From contig BPQB01000003.1 of assembly GCA_019973155.2 (NCBI GenBank), positions 186,001 through 250,000 on the forward strand: a stretch of DNA of 64,000 bases. Reading direction: 5' to 3'. The notes beneath the pieces are model-generated. The model worked only from the letters and a program-made list of their open reading frames with translations. It ran no database searches and was not told where the DNA came from. The DNA comes from Phanerochaete sordida (Eukaryota > Basidiomycota > Agaricomycetes > Polyporales > Phanerochaetaceae). Below are positions 24,234-35,577 of the stretch, piece by piece (position 1 is the first letter of the stretch; every line of letters starts with the position of its first letter). The translations under genes and the position numbers were made by a program.

Positions 24234-27200
24234 ATGCCTGTCGCTGTCGACACTGCGTCCGCCGGGGCGTCGACGCAGGCACTTGCTTCTCTCGAGGCCA
24301 CCCAGGCCACCCCGCAAAAATCGCCGAAGAAGTCGCGCCCATCGAAGAAGGAGAAGAGGAGCGACGCAGAGGTTCCGGAGCAGCCTGTGGCGGGCTCCTC
24401 GACTGCCGGCGAAGAGTGGGCTTGGAGGTCGTTGACCGAGGCATCAGCGAGCACTGTTCCCCCTGTTTTTACACGGGATGGCAGGTGAGCCTCGCCCGTA
24501 TGCCTTACCGCGCGTTAGCGTACTGAATCCATGTCCTCTCAAGCTATTTCTTTACTGCGTCTGGTCCTGCCGTCAAGATTCACTCTGTGTCCTCCGGCCA
24601 GGTCGTCTCGACCCTCAGTCCCGTCAACACTGCTAGCAAGCCCTCTGCTGCGACAGGACACGGCGATGCTGTCACATCCATGATTCTCAGTCCTCATAAC
24701 CCGTTCCAGCTTCTCACAGGCTCGATGGATGGTTGCGTTCGGTTGTGGGACTTTGTGGATGCCGTGCTGCTGCAGTCCATCGAGGTCTCTCGCCCTATTC
24801 TGCAAATCGCTGCACACGAAAAGTTTAAGAATGAGGTGTGCATAGCTATTTCTCGGGGGACCAAGAAGCTCAACAACCACCGTGCGTCTCAGTGATATCT
24901 TCTCTCGTCTCATCTAACTCCCTTGCAGGCAACCCTACCGCCGAAGACAATGCCCAAGTGCAGATCGTCTCGCTGATCCCCACTGAAGCGACGCGCCAGC
25001 TCCCTGTGCAGAAGCCTTCGAGCGTCCGCGTCGTCGGCAAAGCGCGCTACACCTTCGGTTTGGCCTACTCGCCCAGCGGAGAATGGCTAGTCGCTATCGG
25101 TGGACACAAGGCCTACGTTTGCAGGACCTCCGACATCAAGGCTGGCTTCACGAAGCTCGTCTCGCCTGAAAAGCTCACGTGCCTCGCGCTGCATCCCACC
25201 GATGACTACTTTGCTACTGGCGACAGTAAGGGTGTCGTGCGACTCTGGTACTGTCTCAACGATAGCATCCCAGCTGGTGTTACCGGTGTGGAAAAGAAGG
25301 CCCCGACGACGACGCTCCACTGGCATGCTCACGCCGTCTCGTCTCTGGCTTTCACGGCGAATGGAGCTTACCTGATGAGCGGTGGTGAAGAAGCAGTTCT
25401 TGTCATTTGGCAGCTGCATACCGGCAAGCGTGAATTCGTCCCACGTGTTGGTGCACCGATATCTAGCATCGCTCTTTCCACTGCGCGCAGCCGTGAAGAA
25501 GAATATTTGCTGGGTCTAAGCGACGCTTCATACGTCTTCGTGCGATCGGGCACGCTCAGGATCTCCCGTACTATCGCCAAGGTCAAGCTAGGTAAGCTTC
25601 TCACCGTCGTCGACCATTGCTATGCGTTTACGCGTGCCCTCAGATCCAGCCATTATCTCTGATAGACCCCCAGCTGGTGCTCGCGTGCCTCTGGCTGCTC
25701 ACCCCGCGTCATCCTCCCTCATCCTTCCGTCCTCCCACCCTTCTAGCTTGCAGACATACTCGCCGCTGACTTCCACCCTCATCTCCGAGCTCGAGGTTTC
25801 CCCGACCAACAAGATCTCGCGTAGAGACGAGAAAGCACTCGAGCCTTCACGCGTAGAATACGCGATTACCTCCGAGTCTGGCGACTGGCTGGCAACCGTA
25901 GACTCGCGGCCGGCCCTCGACGGTTTCCGTGCCGAGGTATACCTAAAGCTGTGGTCCTGGGACAAGAAGAAGAGTACTTGGGTGTTGAACACCAGAATTG
26001 ACCGGCCGCACGGGCTCAACAAAGTTACCTCTGTCACCTTCCGCCCCGTCGCTGGAGGCGCTGCCGAGCAAAGCTTGGTGACCGCTGGTGGGGATGGCTG
26101 CGTGAAGATGTGGGGCGTCCGTTCGACTACCAGCAAGTCAGGCGAAGTCGAGAGTACGCTAGTCTCCAAGCATCACGAAGTTATCCGCTGATATTTTGCT
26201 CTCAGGCTTCTGGGTCACCCGTGCCACCCTGCGCTCCCGCAAGGAACCTCCGACGCACGTAGCGTGGTCTCACGACGGCTCATTGATGGCTGTTGCTGCT
26301 GGCCCCTACGTTACTCTTTACGATCCCAGCACGACCCTCATCATAAGGACCATCATCTGCCCCGAATGCGAACTCGTGTCCGCTGTATGCTTTGTGGGGA
26401 GGGCGAGTCGCTACCTTGCGCTTCGCAGTCGTTCAGACATCGTGCTGTGGGACCTGATTACGGAGAGTGGTATGTACCTCAGGGTTCTGTATCACCGTTC
26501 GCCGCTGATTATATCTCAGTGCGCTGGAATTACCAGAGCTCCTCCACGATCACTGAGCTCTTCCCGCACCCTCGAGAAGAAGCATTCGTCATCCTCGAGT
26601 CCGACGCCAGGCCGTCATTGACCCATGTGACCAAGTTCTCGACAGCCTCATCAGAGGCGGTTTCGACACACGTTCTGCCCTTCCGTCTCGTCAGTACGTC
26701 TCCATGCCCGCCACGCTGGCTGTCGAACGACCCCAGCGCGTTCGTTTTCGTCGGTATCACGCAGCACTGGAACGCGGTCATCTTCGGCGACCACATCCGT
26801 CTTGCAGAGAGCGAAGAGACTGTCGGCCGTGGCCTCGTTGGCACTGCACCCGTCACAACGCAGACCCTGTTCCAAGACATCTTCGGCAAGTCCGCCTTCG
26901 AGAACCTCACCGCCCGCAACGCGAACGTCGAAGTTCCTTCGACGCAGAACGGCTCGAGCTGGAAGGGCAAGGAGGTCGAGCGGATTTTTGACACCCCTGC
27001 GTATCTTGTGCCACCACTAGGGACGCTATTCGATCCCCTCTTGGACGAGTTCCTCACGATACGGACGGAGACGGACACGATCCCAGGGTCAGAGGAAGCT
27101 CAGGATGTTGACCAGCAGGATGTCGATATGGAGTTGGAGGGTGCGGAGCAGCCTATCGTCGTCGGTAACCGGCTAGAGCGGGTAGTCGACAACCACGAGA

Positions 27201-27541
27201 TGATTGCCATGATCGAATTGTTCAGACATCATGGCTTGTACTGTGCGTTCTGTCTTCTTTTTCCGGGTCGTCCTCGAGCTCACATCCTATTGACAGCACC
27301 ATCATCTACCTCTGTGGCCCCAACGCCTAAGAAACCGGTGCAGCCCAACGGATACTCGAAAGCGAACGGTCTGCCAAACGGCACCGCGAGCCCAATCCCG
27401 AACGGCGTCAAGCCGAATGGTCTCACCCCAAAGCCCTCTCGAACGAATTTGAGCATCGTCGCTTCCGAGACCCCATCTCCGAGGCACGGTTCGTCGCCCG
27501 CCGCGAAAGCGGGCCAAAAGCGCAAGAAATCTCTCGAGTAA
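24234..27541 (+). CDS. UTP17: WD40 protein of the UTP-A complex (Utp17/Nan1, WDR75)
   Basis: Exons 24234-24484, 24544-24881, 24929-25591, 25644-26153, 26206-26469, 26520-27242 and 27297-27541 give 997 residues. The N-terminus is Lys/Ser-rich (SPKKSRPSKKEK), followed by two arrays of WD40 repeats: GHGDAVTSMIL...GSMDGCVRLWDF, HPTDDYFATGDSKGVVRLW, HAHAVSSLAFTANGAYLMSGGEEAVLVIW, then a second set including TAGGDGCVKMWGV and HVAWSHDGSLMAVAAG. The layout matches WDR75/Nan1, part of the t-UTP complex needed for pre-18S rRNA transcription and processing in the nucleolus. The last intron (27243-27296) is 54 bases and in frame, so it could be read through. I treat it as spliced because of its GTGCGT donor and pyrimidine-rich body. 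The basic tail ends in KRKK, a likely nuclear signal. Confidence 0.86.
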
Positions 27542-27721
27542 AGTGGCTTTTCAGCCAAGTTGAGAGCTCTATGTCATCCTCATCATGTTACGAATGTTGC
27601 ATACATATTTGTCTTGCTGTCATATTCATCCCATGTAACGCTTGGCATTGTTGCGTATAATTCATTGCTCGTTCTTTGCTGTCGTTAAATCTCATGTTCC
27701 GGCGGGCAGTCAACGGAAAGA

Positions 27722-28837
27722 TTATAAACGATTTGGTATTCTAGTCCGTAAGTCGATGAGTCTCATCAACAAAGCGTTGGTCGGCATCTGCAAATGATGC
27801 TTCCTCCCGATGGTTTGCAGGTATCCGTTCATAAAGCCTATCTCTGTGTCCCGACCCTGCCGTATATCCATGAGCATCGAGGAGTAGTTGCCCGCAGTGA
27901 CCTGCGCTACCCTCTGGACTTCCTGGGCGAGCGACTCCGCCGTCAGCTGGAAGGGAAACTCGGTGTTCCGGTCGCGGCTTGAGGCCTTCGTCGCGACCAG
28001 CTCCGCGCGGTGCTGGGCCCGGAACACGTTCGATGCCTCCATGCAAACGCGGTCGCAGATCGCCTTGCCGCTCGTGTGCGCGAAGATTTCGCCGTTCTTG
28101 CAGTCCATGAGCGCGGTGAGCGGGTTGATAACGGCGTTCACGACGACCTTCCGGCGCATGGCCATCTGGATGTTGTAGAACGTCTGCCACTGCACGTTGA
28201 GGGCGTCCATGCCCGTCAGCGCGGCGACCGTGGCGCGGAGGGACGCGTAGCGCGACGCGGTGCCTTCGGACGCGATGTCATCCAGGTGCAGCTCCGGGAA
28301 CGACTGCTCGAAGTCGATGCCTTCTTCGGGGAAAATGCCCAGCTGGATGCCGCCCACGCCCGCGTGTACGACGTGCATGTGGTCCTTCAGCCATGCACCG
28401 TGGGTGATGGACGCGAGCACAAAGTGCGGACGTTGGTCCGGGTTGCGGAAGATGTCGCGGATGAGGGCGTCGTAGATGCCCATGCCGTTCTGCATGAGAA
28501 CGATGGTGCTGTCCGGCGTGAGTCGCGGGACAAGGGCGCGGATGGAGCTGACGGTGTGATGCGCCTTGACGCACACAATAAGGGAGTCGATGGGGGACGC
28601 CTTCGACGACGAGGGTGAATGGCGGTGGTCGGAAGAGACTTCGTGTAGGAAGCCCGATTGGTGCTGGATGATACCCGACCTCTCGTAGGAGAGCGGAGTG
28701 GAGGCGTTGAGCACTGAGGGGGCATGCTTTGCGGTTTTGTGAACGAGAGTAATAGTGTGTTTGCTGGACACGGTTTGTCGCAGGTGGTACGCAACTAGAC
28801 ATCCAATGGGTCCCAAGCCGAGAACATGAAAGCGCAT
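27722..28837 (-). CDS. 2-dehydropantoate 2-reductase (ketopantoate reductase)
   Basis: Intronless, 371 residues. It reduces ketopantoate to pantoate with NADPH in the pantothenate/CoA pathway (yeast Pan5, bacterial PanE/ApbA family). Residues 1-13 hold the Rossmann GxGxxG (LGLGPIG). The middle contains LMQNGMG, and the C-terminal half contains RRKVVVNAVINPLTAL with the catalytic Lys and Asn seen in the family. The C-terminal helical domain ends in GRKHHLQMPTN, the usual substrate-side motif. Length is normal. The absence of introns among intron-rich neighbours is notable but not unique here. Confidence 0.9.
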   Translation of the reverse strand: MRFHVLGLGPIGCLVAYHLRQTVSSKHTITLVHKTAKHAPSVLNASTPLSYERSGIIQHQSGFLHEVSSDHRHSPSSSKASPIDSLIVCVKAHHTVSSIRALVPRLTPDSTIVLMQNGMGIYDALIRDIFRNPDQRPHFVLASITHGAWLKDHMHVVHAGVGGIQLGIFPEEGIDFEQSFPELHLDDIASEGTASRYASLRATVAALTGMDALNVQWQTFYNIQMAMRRKVVVNAVINPLTALMDCKNGEIFAHTSGKAICDRVCMEASNVFRAQHRAELVATKASSRDRNTEFPFQLTAESLAQEVQRVAQVTAGNYSSMLMDIRQGRDTEIGFMNGYLQTIGRKHHLQMPTNALLMRLIDLRTRIPNRL

Positions 28838-30209
28838 AGCACGTCAGCAGGGGAACCAATGCTTTTGTGGGGCAATAAATGGTGTTAGGTGTGGTTGGAA
28901 AGCCGGTATGTGTCGCTAGAGACGTGGACATATCGTCAGACTATGCCTGAGATGCTCAAGTGACTGTGCGCACCTCTCGAATTCAACACAACCACTCTCC
29001 TCCACCGCCCTCCCCCAGGTACCGGAAAAAGGTACGGCCAAGCAGACCGGGTGGTGCGTATTAGTAAATTGGGTGCAGGATCGCCCAGCGCCGCATATCC
29101 CAGAGCCCACCCTTTGGCCTGGTCTCGTCGTGTGTTGCTGCAGGCGATGTGCACGAGCAAGTCTCTCAAACTCTCAAGCGCCAGAAGATCGGACGCTTGG
29201 GCGCTTGCCATGACTGCGACTCCGGCCGACCAATCGCCTTCGTCCCATCCCTCGACCGCGTTCACGTCTGTCGCCGACCTCCTCGTCCCCTCGACGCGCA
29301 TCGAGTGGCGTCGGTCTCTTCTATATAATCAACTTTGCTTCTCACGAGAGGTCGTTCGCGCTCACGACTGCAACGCGTCACGCGCTTTGGCTGGCCCCTC
29401 CTCGAGATCGAAGAGTCGTGCGCGAGGTTCGGTCTGGCCTGGCGTTACATGCACTGCGCAACACGGGTGTCCCCTCTGCGAAGTGAGCGCACTCCACAGT
29501 CGTCCGTGAGGTTCCCGACCCCGTCACCAGAGCTCAAATAACCCGGGGTCGTCGTTCCTATCCCACATCGTTGGTGTTCTTCAGATGGCCATGATGTTCC
29601 GCCGTCAATCGTCTGCATGTATAGCCACTCTACATCACTGACTATCTAGGACATTCACGGACCTTGTACGTTACAACGTCTAGCGTCGCCTGTACAAACA
29701 AACGGTCCGCTGAGGGAGCATCGGACAATACTCGGAGCCAATTAACAGCACTCGAGGGGCGGAAGGCACGGCGATCCTCCTAAAGCGCGATCGAGTTGCG
29801 CACGGCCGGTGCGGTATACGTTTCTCCTTCGAGCACGCTAACGAAGGGAGCAAAGCATGGCATATTATTCAGCTCATCATGTGCAGCACAAAAACGTTAT
29901 ATGCAGCTGCTGCGCCGTCCGAGTCGCACGCTCGACTGGCAGAGTCCAGCAGAGTCCTCTCTTGCAACACTTGGTTGCCCTGGCGGGATTACACCCGCGG
30001 ACTGTGGAACGTCGCAGACTCGGCAGGAACTTCATCCTCATCGATAAACGATCCCTACAATGATTCTACTCTTCCGTCATGTGAACCCCGTCCGCTCCGG
30101 CCCGCCGTTGCGCTCGCTGTTCCATGCACCTCGCGCTATAAAACCCAGCGCGACGCCGCTCGCATTCCATCTCCCCTCTCTTTCTCTCTCCACCACCGCA
30201 CGTAGAACA
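28838..30209. other. Long intergenic region, no supported gene
   Basis: 1.37 kb between the divergent ketopantoate reductase and aldo-keto reductase genes. A TATATAA at about 29322 and an open frame from 29212 (about 99 codons, starting MTATPADQSP) raise the chance of a small gene. I recognise no family and the frame ends in low-complexity sequence. The last 100 bases are the AKR promoter. Confidence 0.35.
30137..30143 (+). promoter_or_regulatory. TATA box of AKR gene
   Basis: TATAAAA, 73 bases before the AKR start codon. A CT-rich tract (CTCTCTTTCTCTCTC) follows between it and the ATG, as in strongly expressed fungal genes. Confidence 0.6.
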
Positions 30210-31715
30210 ATGTCCACCATCACTCTCAAGAGGACCGGTGCCAAGGCATGTCGTTTACCAGACTTTGCCCAGCACTCTTGCTGATCAGCCTTTTACCCCA
30301 GATGCCCGCTGTGGGGTAAGATTAACCTTCCACGCATGATGCGCGTCGCTGACACCGTCGTTCTGCTCTGAAGCTTCGGTCTCTGGAAGGTGCGCCAATT
30401 CCCTCCCCTATAGCAAGCTCCTAGGACATTTGCTCACGCCACGCCCAGGTCCCCCGCCCCCAGTGCGCGGACGTAAGACAGCGTTGCAAATTTGCACGAT
30501 CGAAACACTGATATCGTCTTCGCAGACCGTCTACAACGCCCTCAAGGCTGGCTACCGCCTCCTCGACGGTGCTGGTGACTACGGAAACGAGAAGGAGGCT
30601 GGCGAGGGTCTCGCGCGCGCCATCAAGGATGGCATTGTCACGCGCGAGGAAGTTTGTGAGTGCCCCAGACGCGTAGTTTTCTTCGCGTACTGACACTTGA
30701 CGTCACCTCTGCGCAGTCATTACCTCCAAGGTCCGTCCTTAACGCAAAACTTGAACGTAACATCCTAATGTCTAGGGTTCTCTAGCTTTGGAACACCTAC
30801 CACAAGAAGGAGCGCGTAAGTCTTCACGGCGCAAATCCATTTTCTGTTGCTAATAACTCCTTACAGGCCCACGAGCTCGTCAAGTACCAGCTCAAGCTCT
30901 GGGGCATCGAGTACTTCGATCTCTACCTCATCCACTTCCCCATCTCGCTCGAGGATGTCGACATCGACGCGAAGTACCCTCCCGAGTGGTGGGGTCTGGA
31001 CGGCAAGGTCCACCCTAGTGAGTACGACAATGCTTGCGCCTGTGCTTTTGCTAAACTTTTCGTACAGCCAAGGTCCCCATCCGCGAGACCTGGGAGGCCA
31101 TGGAGGAGATCTGCGAGCTGGGTCTTGCCAAGAACATTGGTGTCTCGTGCGTTTCCACGACTCAATGTATGCAATTCAACGGCTCACCAAACGTCCCTGC
31201 AGCAACTTCCAGGGCTCTCTCCTGATTGATGTCCTCCGCTACGCGCGCATCGAGCCCCAGGTCAACCAGGTCGAGCTCCACCCCTACCTCGCCCAGAAGA
31301 AGCTCGTCGCGCTCTGCAAGGAGCTCGGCATCGCCATGACCGCCTACTCCTCGCTCGGCCCCCAGAGCTACCTCGAGCTCGGCGCGCACCACGGTGTCCC
31401 TGGCCTGCTCGCGCACGACGTCGTCACCTCGATCGCGAAGGCCACCGAGAAGTCCCCTGCGCAGGTTCTCCTCCGCTGGACCGTGCAGCAGGGCATTGCT
31501 GTGATCCCCAAGTCGAACAACCACGACCGCCTGCTCAGCAACCTCCAGATCACCTCCTTCGAGCTCACCCCCGAGCAGATGGCGCAGCTCGACGAACTCG
31601 ACATCAACCTCCGCGTATGTTCCCGTTATATACCTCGATACTATCTGATGCTAATATGCTTTGGTAGCTCAACGACCCCCAGGACATCCACCCCGGCCTC
31701 GGTATCTTCGCCTAA
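30210..31715 (+). CDS. XYL1: Aldo-keto reductase, D-xylose reductase type
   Basis: NAD(P)H-dependent reduction of xylose to xylitol (AKR2 family). Eleven exons (30210-30245, 30302-30315, 30374-30389, 30449-30472, 30526-30655, 30717-30730, 30786-30815, 30867-31017, 31068-31146, 31203-31614, 31668-31715) give 317 residues, typical of AKRs. The catalytic tetrad is visible: Asp and Tyr in [11 protein letters not shown], Lys in ITSKLWNTYH, His in LIHFP. The xylose-reductase loop LGPQSYLEL and the cofactor motif IPKSNN are present, and the protein ends GLGIFA. The first intron uses a GC donor. The N-terminal part is split into four exons of 14-36 bases. The exact sugar specificity is inferred from the family. 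Confidence 0.92.
30246..30301 (+). other. GC-AG intron in AKR gene
   Basis: Donor AAG|GCATGT and acceptor CCCCAG. Joins GAK to MPAVG, the standard AKR N-terminus. The only GT nearby would shift the frame. Confidence 0.75.
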
Positions 31716-31755
31716 AGTCGTTCTGGCGTATTGAATCAAAATGCTGTATTAATAA

Positions 31756-31947
31756 CTAGACGTACTTATTGTGCTCGGAGGGAAATCTGTACTGTATAAA
31801 ATCCTGCGCGACAAAGTGAATCCCTCGTCCGATGCCCAGAGGTGCGACATGCGGCGTTGGGCACCGCAGGGGATCGATGTTCAGTGAGCCGACGCTTGTG
31901 AACTTTCCGGAAGCCGCCATGGCTCCGCTATCGGCCTCGTTCGTCAC
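31756..31947 (-). CDS. Possible small protein, unknown
   Basis: An open frame of 63 codons on the minus strand in the 243 bases between the AKR stop and the PLP-protein start. From the internal Met it encodes about 54 residues of mixed, folded-looking composition (starting MAASGKFTSV, with a C-terminal HNKYV). I recognise no family. It would overlap the 3' UTR of the AKR gene and lie head to head with the PLP-protein gene. A chance frame is equally likely. Confidence 0.25.
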   Translation of the reverse strand: MTNEADSGAMAASGKFTSVGSLNIDPLRCPTPHVAPLGIGRGIHFVAQDFIQYRFPSEHNKYV

Positions 31948-31958
31948 TGCTCGAGTTT

Positions 31959-32945
31959 ATGAGGCCACCACATCTCTTGCTCTCTAGACTCGGTGTCCGA
32001 ATGTCGTCCACAACCGTTTCCCTCCCATCCGCAGAGCGCGCCGCGGAGCTTCGCGAATCCCTGAAGGAAGTCCGGGCACGGGTGTCAGCAGCACAAGCCC
32101 AGAGCCCGACACACGAGCGCGTCGCGCCGGCGGCGACGCTCGTCGCGGTCTCGAAGCTGAAACCCGCGGCTGACATCTTGGCGTGCTACGAGGACGGCCA
32201 GCGGGACTTTGGGGAGAACTACGTGCAGGAGCTCGAGGAGAAGGCGGCCCAGGTGCGTAGTGCGTGTCTCATTCGGGGCGTGTGTGCTCACCCGCTCCAG
32301 CTACCCCTACCCGACATCCGGTGGCACTTCATCGGGACCTTCCAGTCGAACAAGGCCAAGACCCTCGCAGGTGCGTTGCCCACCTCTGCCACCACGTCAT
32401 ACGCTGACGGCATGCGCTCTGCAGCGATCCCGAACCTCTACGCCGTGCAGACCGTGACATCCGAGAAGGGCGCCGCAGGCCTGAACAAGTACATCGCTGC
32501 GGACAGGCCCCCGCTGAACGTGCTCCTGCAGGTGAACACCTCGGGCGAGGCCGCCAAGTCCGGGCTGCCGCCGCTCGATGCCGCGCGCGACGCCGCCGGC
32601 GCGGAGCTCACGCAGCTCGCGCGCTTCGTCGTCGAGCAGTGCCCGCGCCTGCGCCTGCAAGGCCTCATGACGATCGGCGCGCTCGAGGCGTCGCTCGCGG
32701 CGGCCGCGGCGCGCCCGAACGCGGACTTCGAGCGGCTCGTCGCGACGCGCGATCTCCTCCAGGCCGCGCTCGCCGCTGCGTTCCCCGGCGAGGCGCGCTG
32801 GGGCGTCGAGGGCCGCCTCGTGCTCAGCATGGGCATGTCGAGCGACTTCGAGGCGGCGCTCGTCGCCGGGAGCGACATCGTGCGCGTCGGCACGGGCATC
32901 TTTGGGAGCAGGCCGAAGAAGGGGGAGGCTGCGCCCGCGAGCTGA
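31959..32945 (+). CDS. PLP-binding homeostasis protein (YggS/PLPBP family)
   Basis: Exons 31959-32252, 32301-32370 and 32425-32945 give 294 residues. The family binds pyridoxal phosphate without known catalysis and buffers cellular PLP. Motifs in order: LVAVSKLKP with the PLP Lys, DFGENYVQE, RWHFIGTFQSNKAK, LLQVNTSGE, GLMTIGALE, SMGMSSDFEAAL and RVGTGIFGSR, all standard for the alanine-racemase-like TIM barrel. Two starts are possible. The first Met adds 14 residues (MRPPHLLLSRLGVR) that look like a weak mitochondrial presequence, and the second is at 32001. Very high GC in the last exon creates long antisense frames. It converges with ALG12, 62 bases apart. Confidence 0.93.
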   Translation: MRPPHLLLSRLGVRMSSTTVSLPSAERAAELRESLKEVRARVSAAQAQSPTHERVAPAATLVAVSKLKPAADILACYEDGQRDFGENYVQELEEKAAQVRSACLIRGVCAHPLQLPLPDIRWHFIGTFQSNKAKTLAGALPTSATTSYADGMRSAAIPNLYAVQTVTSEKGAAGLNKYIAADRPPLNVLLQVNTSGEAAKSGLPPLDAARDAAGAELTQLARFVVEQCPRLRLQGLMTIGALEASLAAAAARPNADFERLVATRDLLQAALAAAFPGEARWGVEGRLVLSMGMSSDFEAALVAGSDIVRVGTGIFGSRPKKGEAAPAS

Positions 32946-33007
32946 AGGACGGTGTAAAATATTGCGAATATTAGACTGTAATACTAGACACAGATGACAT
33001 CTCCTAT

Positions 33008-34955
33008 TCACTTCCTCTCCAAGATGGCCAGCTTGTCGCTCTCGACGAACTTCAAGACCTGCCACGGCTTCGTGAAGTCCACTTTGAACGCTTGCACGTC
33101 GACCGCCAATCTGTCAAAGGACGCAACGAGGTCTACTAACGTCCAGTAACCCCTTGGGAACCCTGTCGCTTCCACCGAGCCAGCCGCTCCGGACCCGATT
33201 TCTGCGATGGCGTGTGTTATCCGCCTGTTGGCAGTCAGCTGCGCTGGTGCGACGTTCTCCGTCTTGTTGTACACCCAAGACACCGCTGGCTCGTCCAAGT
33301 CGATGCCCAGCTCGGTCAAGTGCGGAGGGGCGTGAACCTGCTGGAACAGCGATGCGCCCGTTTGGGCAGCGAGGTTCGAAATGTGAACGTGCACTACGCC
33401 TCGTGATGAGCTGGACATGTCTAGAGGCCCAGGGCTGAACAACGTACCGTTCGGCTCGCCCGCATACATGTCGTTGAAGTGGGCGAGTGCTTCGCCACCG
33501 GGGTAGTTGTCCATAGACGACCGCGTGAAGACGATTGTGGCGAGCAGGTTGGCGGACAGACTGCCTGCAACGAGTAGAAATGCAAGTCTGCCGAATAGAC
33601 TGCCCTTCCTTCGGGTCACCCTGAGAGCTCGCTTGAGGCCGAGGGACAAGAGAGAGGAGTTGCGAAGACTTACAGATAGGTTGCACCTCTAGCGGCCGCG
33701 ATGTTGAAGACTGGTACCACGTAGACCAAGAACCGCCATTCTTTGTGTCCAAGGAAGCTGAGAAGGAGGATAAAAACAGTCGAGGGGAACAGCAAGGTGC
33801 GAATACGCCCGTCTATGAGCGCTCCGAACACGGCCAGGACGATGGAGGTTAAGAGCAGTTTGGGTAGGTAGATGGCAAAGTACGTGTGGAACGGCGAGAC
33901 CTAGAGGTATGCAATTCGGGTTGACTGTATGCTTAGCATGAGGTGGAGATGCTACTTACACCCCACTCTGCGCTGTTTCCCTGAATGACGTTGAAGTAAA
34001 TTCCGTACAACTCGGGCCAGAGAGGCCATTGTTGCCAGAAGTACGAGTCGACAGCCACAGTCAATCCTATACTTGGAGAAGGATTATTAGCCATCTTATC
34101 ATAGCTTGCAAAACCCAGGCGTACCTATGGATACGAGCGAGCTGATGAGTCCTACTTTGATCACATGGAACAAAGAAACGTAACGGCAATACAAGGCTTG
34201 AAGGACGACGGGCGCGAGAAGAACTGCGACTTCGGCGCGGAAGACGACCGCGGTGAAGACAAGCAGAGAGATGGAAATGTCGATGCTGCGTGGCGTTGGC
34301 CGGTAAGCGTTCGGCGCCCGGTCCCAAAGCTTGCACAGGGCAACATTCACTACAATGCTCTGAGGTCAGAGAAGCAGACCCACGAGAGAAAGAGTAGCTG
34401 TACCAGGAAGCAGCGCAAACATGTTCGGTAGAGTCCGACCCATCCAGAAGGGGAGGTGGAATTGGGTGATAGTCAAGAGGACGAACAAGAACCCAGCCAT
34501 TCCGCCATAACGACGAGAGACGCTCCGCCTCAGGTAACAAAACCCAAGAGCGTTGCAGGTAGCGAGCACAAGTCTGACTAGATAAGTCTTAGCTCGATCA
34601 CATTCGAAGCCGAGTCTCATACCTACAACTTGCAGATCCGCTTTCGAGGACAGCAGTCCCAGCGCGTCCGCGACACGGATAGCAGGAGTGGAGATCCACG
34701 CAAGCAGGACGCTTCCTATGAAGGTCCTTGGGACAGCTCCAGGAAAAACGAAATGATCATACTGAAAGTTCCGTCAGCACGAGTGGCACCTCCCGCGACT
34801 ACACGTACCTTCGGTAACGCGTCGCGTCCGATGCCGTAGAAGAGGACGTCGTGTGTAGCGTGGAGATTGAAGCTCTCCTCGACCTTCGTGTACGGCGCGA
34901 GCAGCACGTGCAGCCAGCTCGTGCCCAGGAGGACGAGGTCGAGTGCGGCGCTCAT
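33008..34955 (-). CDS. ALG12: ALG12 alpha-1,6-mannosyltransferase (GT22)
   Basis: Adds the eighth mannose to the dolichol-linked N-glycan precursor in the ER lumen, using dolichol-phosphate mannose. Exons 34955-34809, 34761-34623, 34577-34404, 34349-34125, 34066-33960, 33900-33674 and 33620-33008 give 543 residues. The first lumenal loop has the GT22 motif KVEESFNLHATHD. PGAVPRTF, QFHLPFWMGRTLPN, VFRAEVAVLL and the C-terminal GHKEWRFLVYVVP are also hallmarks of ALG12. Multiple hydrophobic segments alternate with short loops, and a lumenal C-terminal domain follows. A Met 16 codons upstream (at 35003) is in frame. I prefer MSAALDLV because the membrane helix starts there. Confidence 0.92.
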
Positions 34956-35577
34956 CTTTGTCACTTGGAGGTCGACGTCAGCAGCCAACGTGCGGGCGCT
35001 CAACGTTCAACGAGGACTTTGTGGCGTCGTCCCGGCGCGAGGGTGGTTTCTCACGCTGCAGACCGGCCCCCACGAGGCCGCCATAACGCCCTCATCGCAC
35101 AAAGCGCCGCATCACCTTGCTTCTTGCTGCACCCAGTGCACCGGTCACCACAAGTTTCGCCTGAGAAACTCGATACGCTCTCGTGGTTCTGCTGGGCGAA
35201 AGCGCGCTTGAGTACTTTGTTCCGGAGTCTGAGGGCTGTCCGGGATGATTTACGACAGCAGGCGCAGCACATCAGCATGCATACCGCCCGCCATCCCTGA
35301 GACAATTGGTGAAGATGGCTCAATCTCGCGAAGCGACGGCATCTTCGACTACAGGCAGCCTCGTGTCCTCAGCATGCCGGAGTCACGTGCATGTCGCGTA
35401 CACAAGTGTTTGCGTCTCCTTCCATGCTCTTGTAAGGTACCACACCTGAAGAGAAGAGCAGAAAGAAGGTTTCGAGGCAGAAAAAGGGGCGGAGAAATGA
35501 AATGACGCAGGGTAGGCGTGTCCAGGGAGACGCGGCGACGGTCAACGTGTGTTTAACGCGCGTCAGCGCGTTGTTTG

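Noticed and set aside
26704..27020. Arg-rich frames inside the Utp17-like gene
   Set aside because: Shadow frames within exon 6; the WD40/C-terminal frame is the one continuous with spliced exons.
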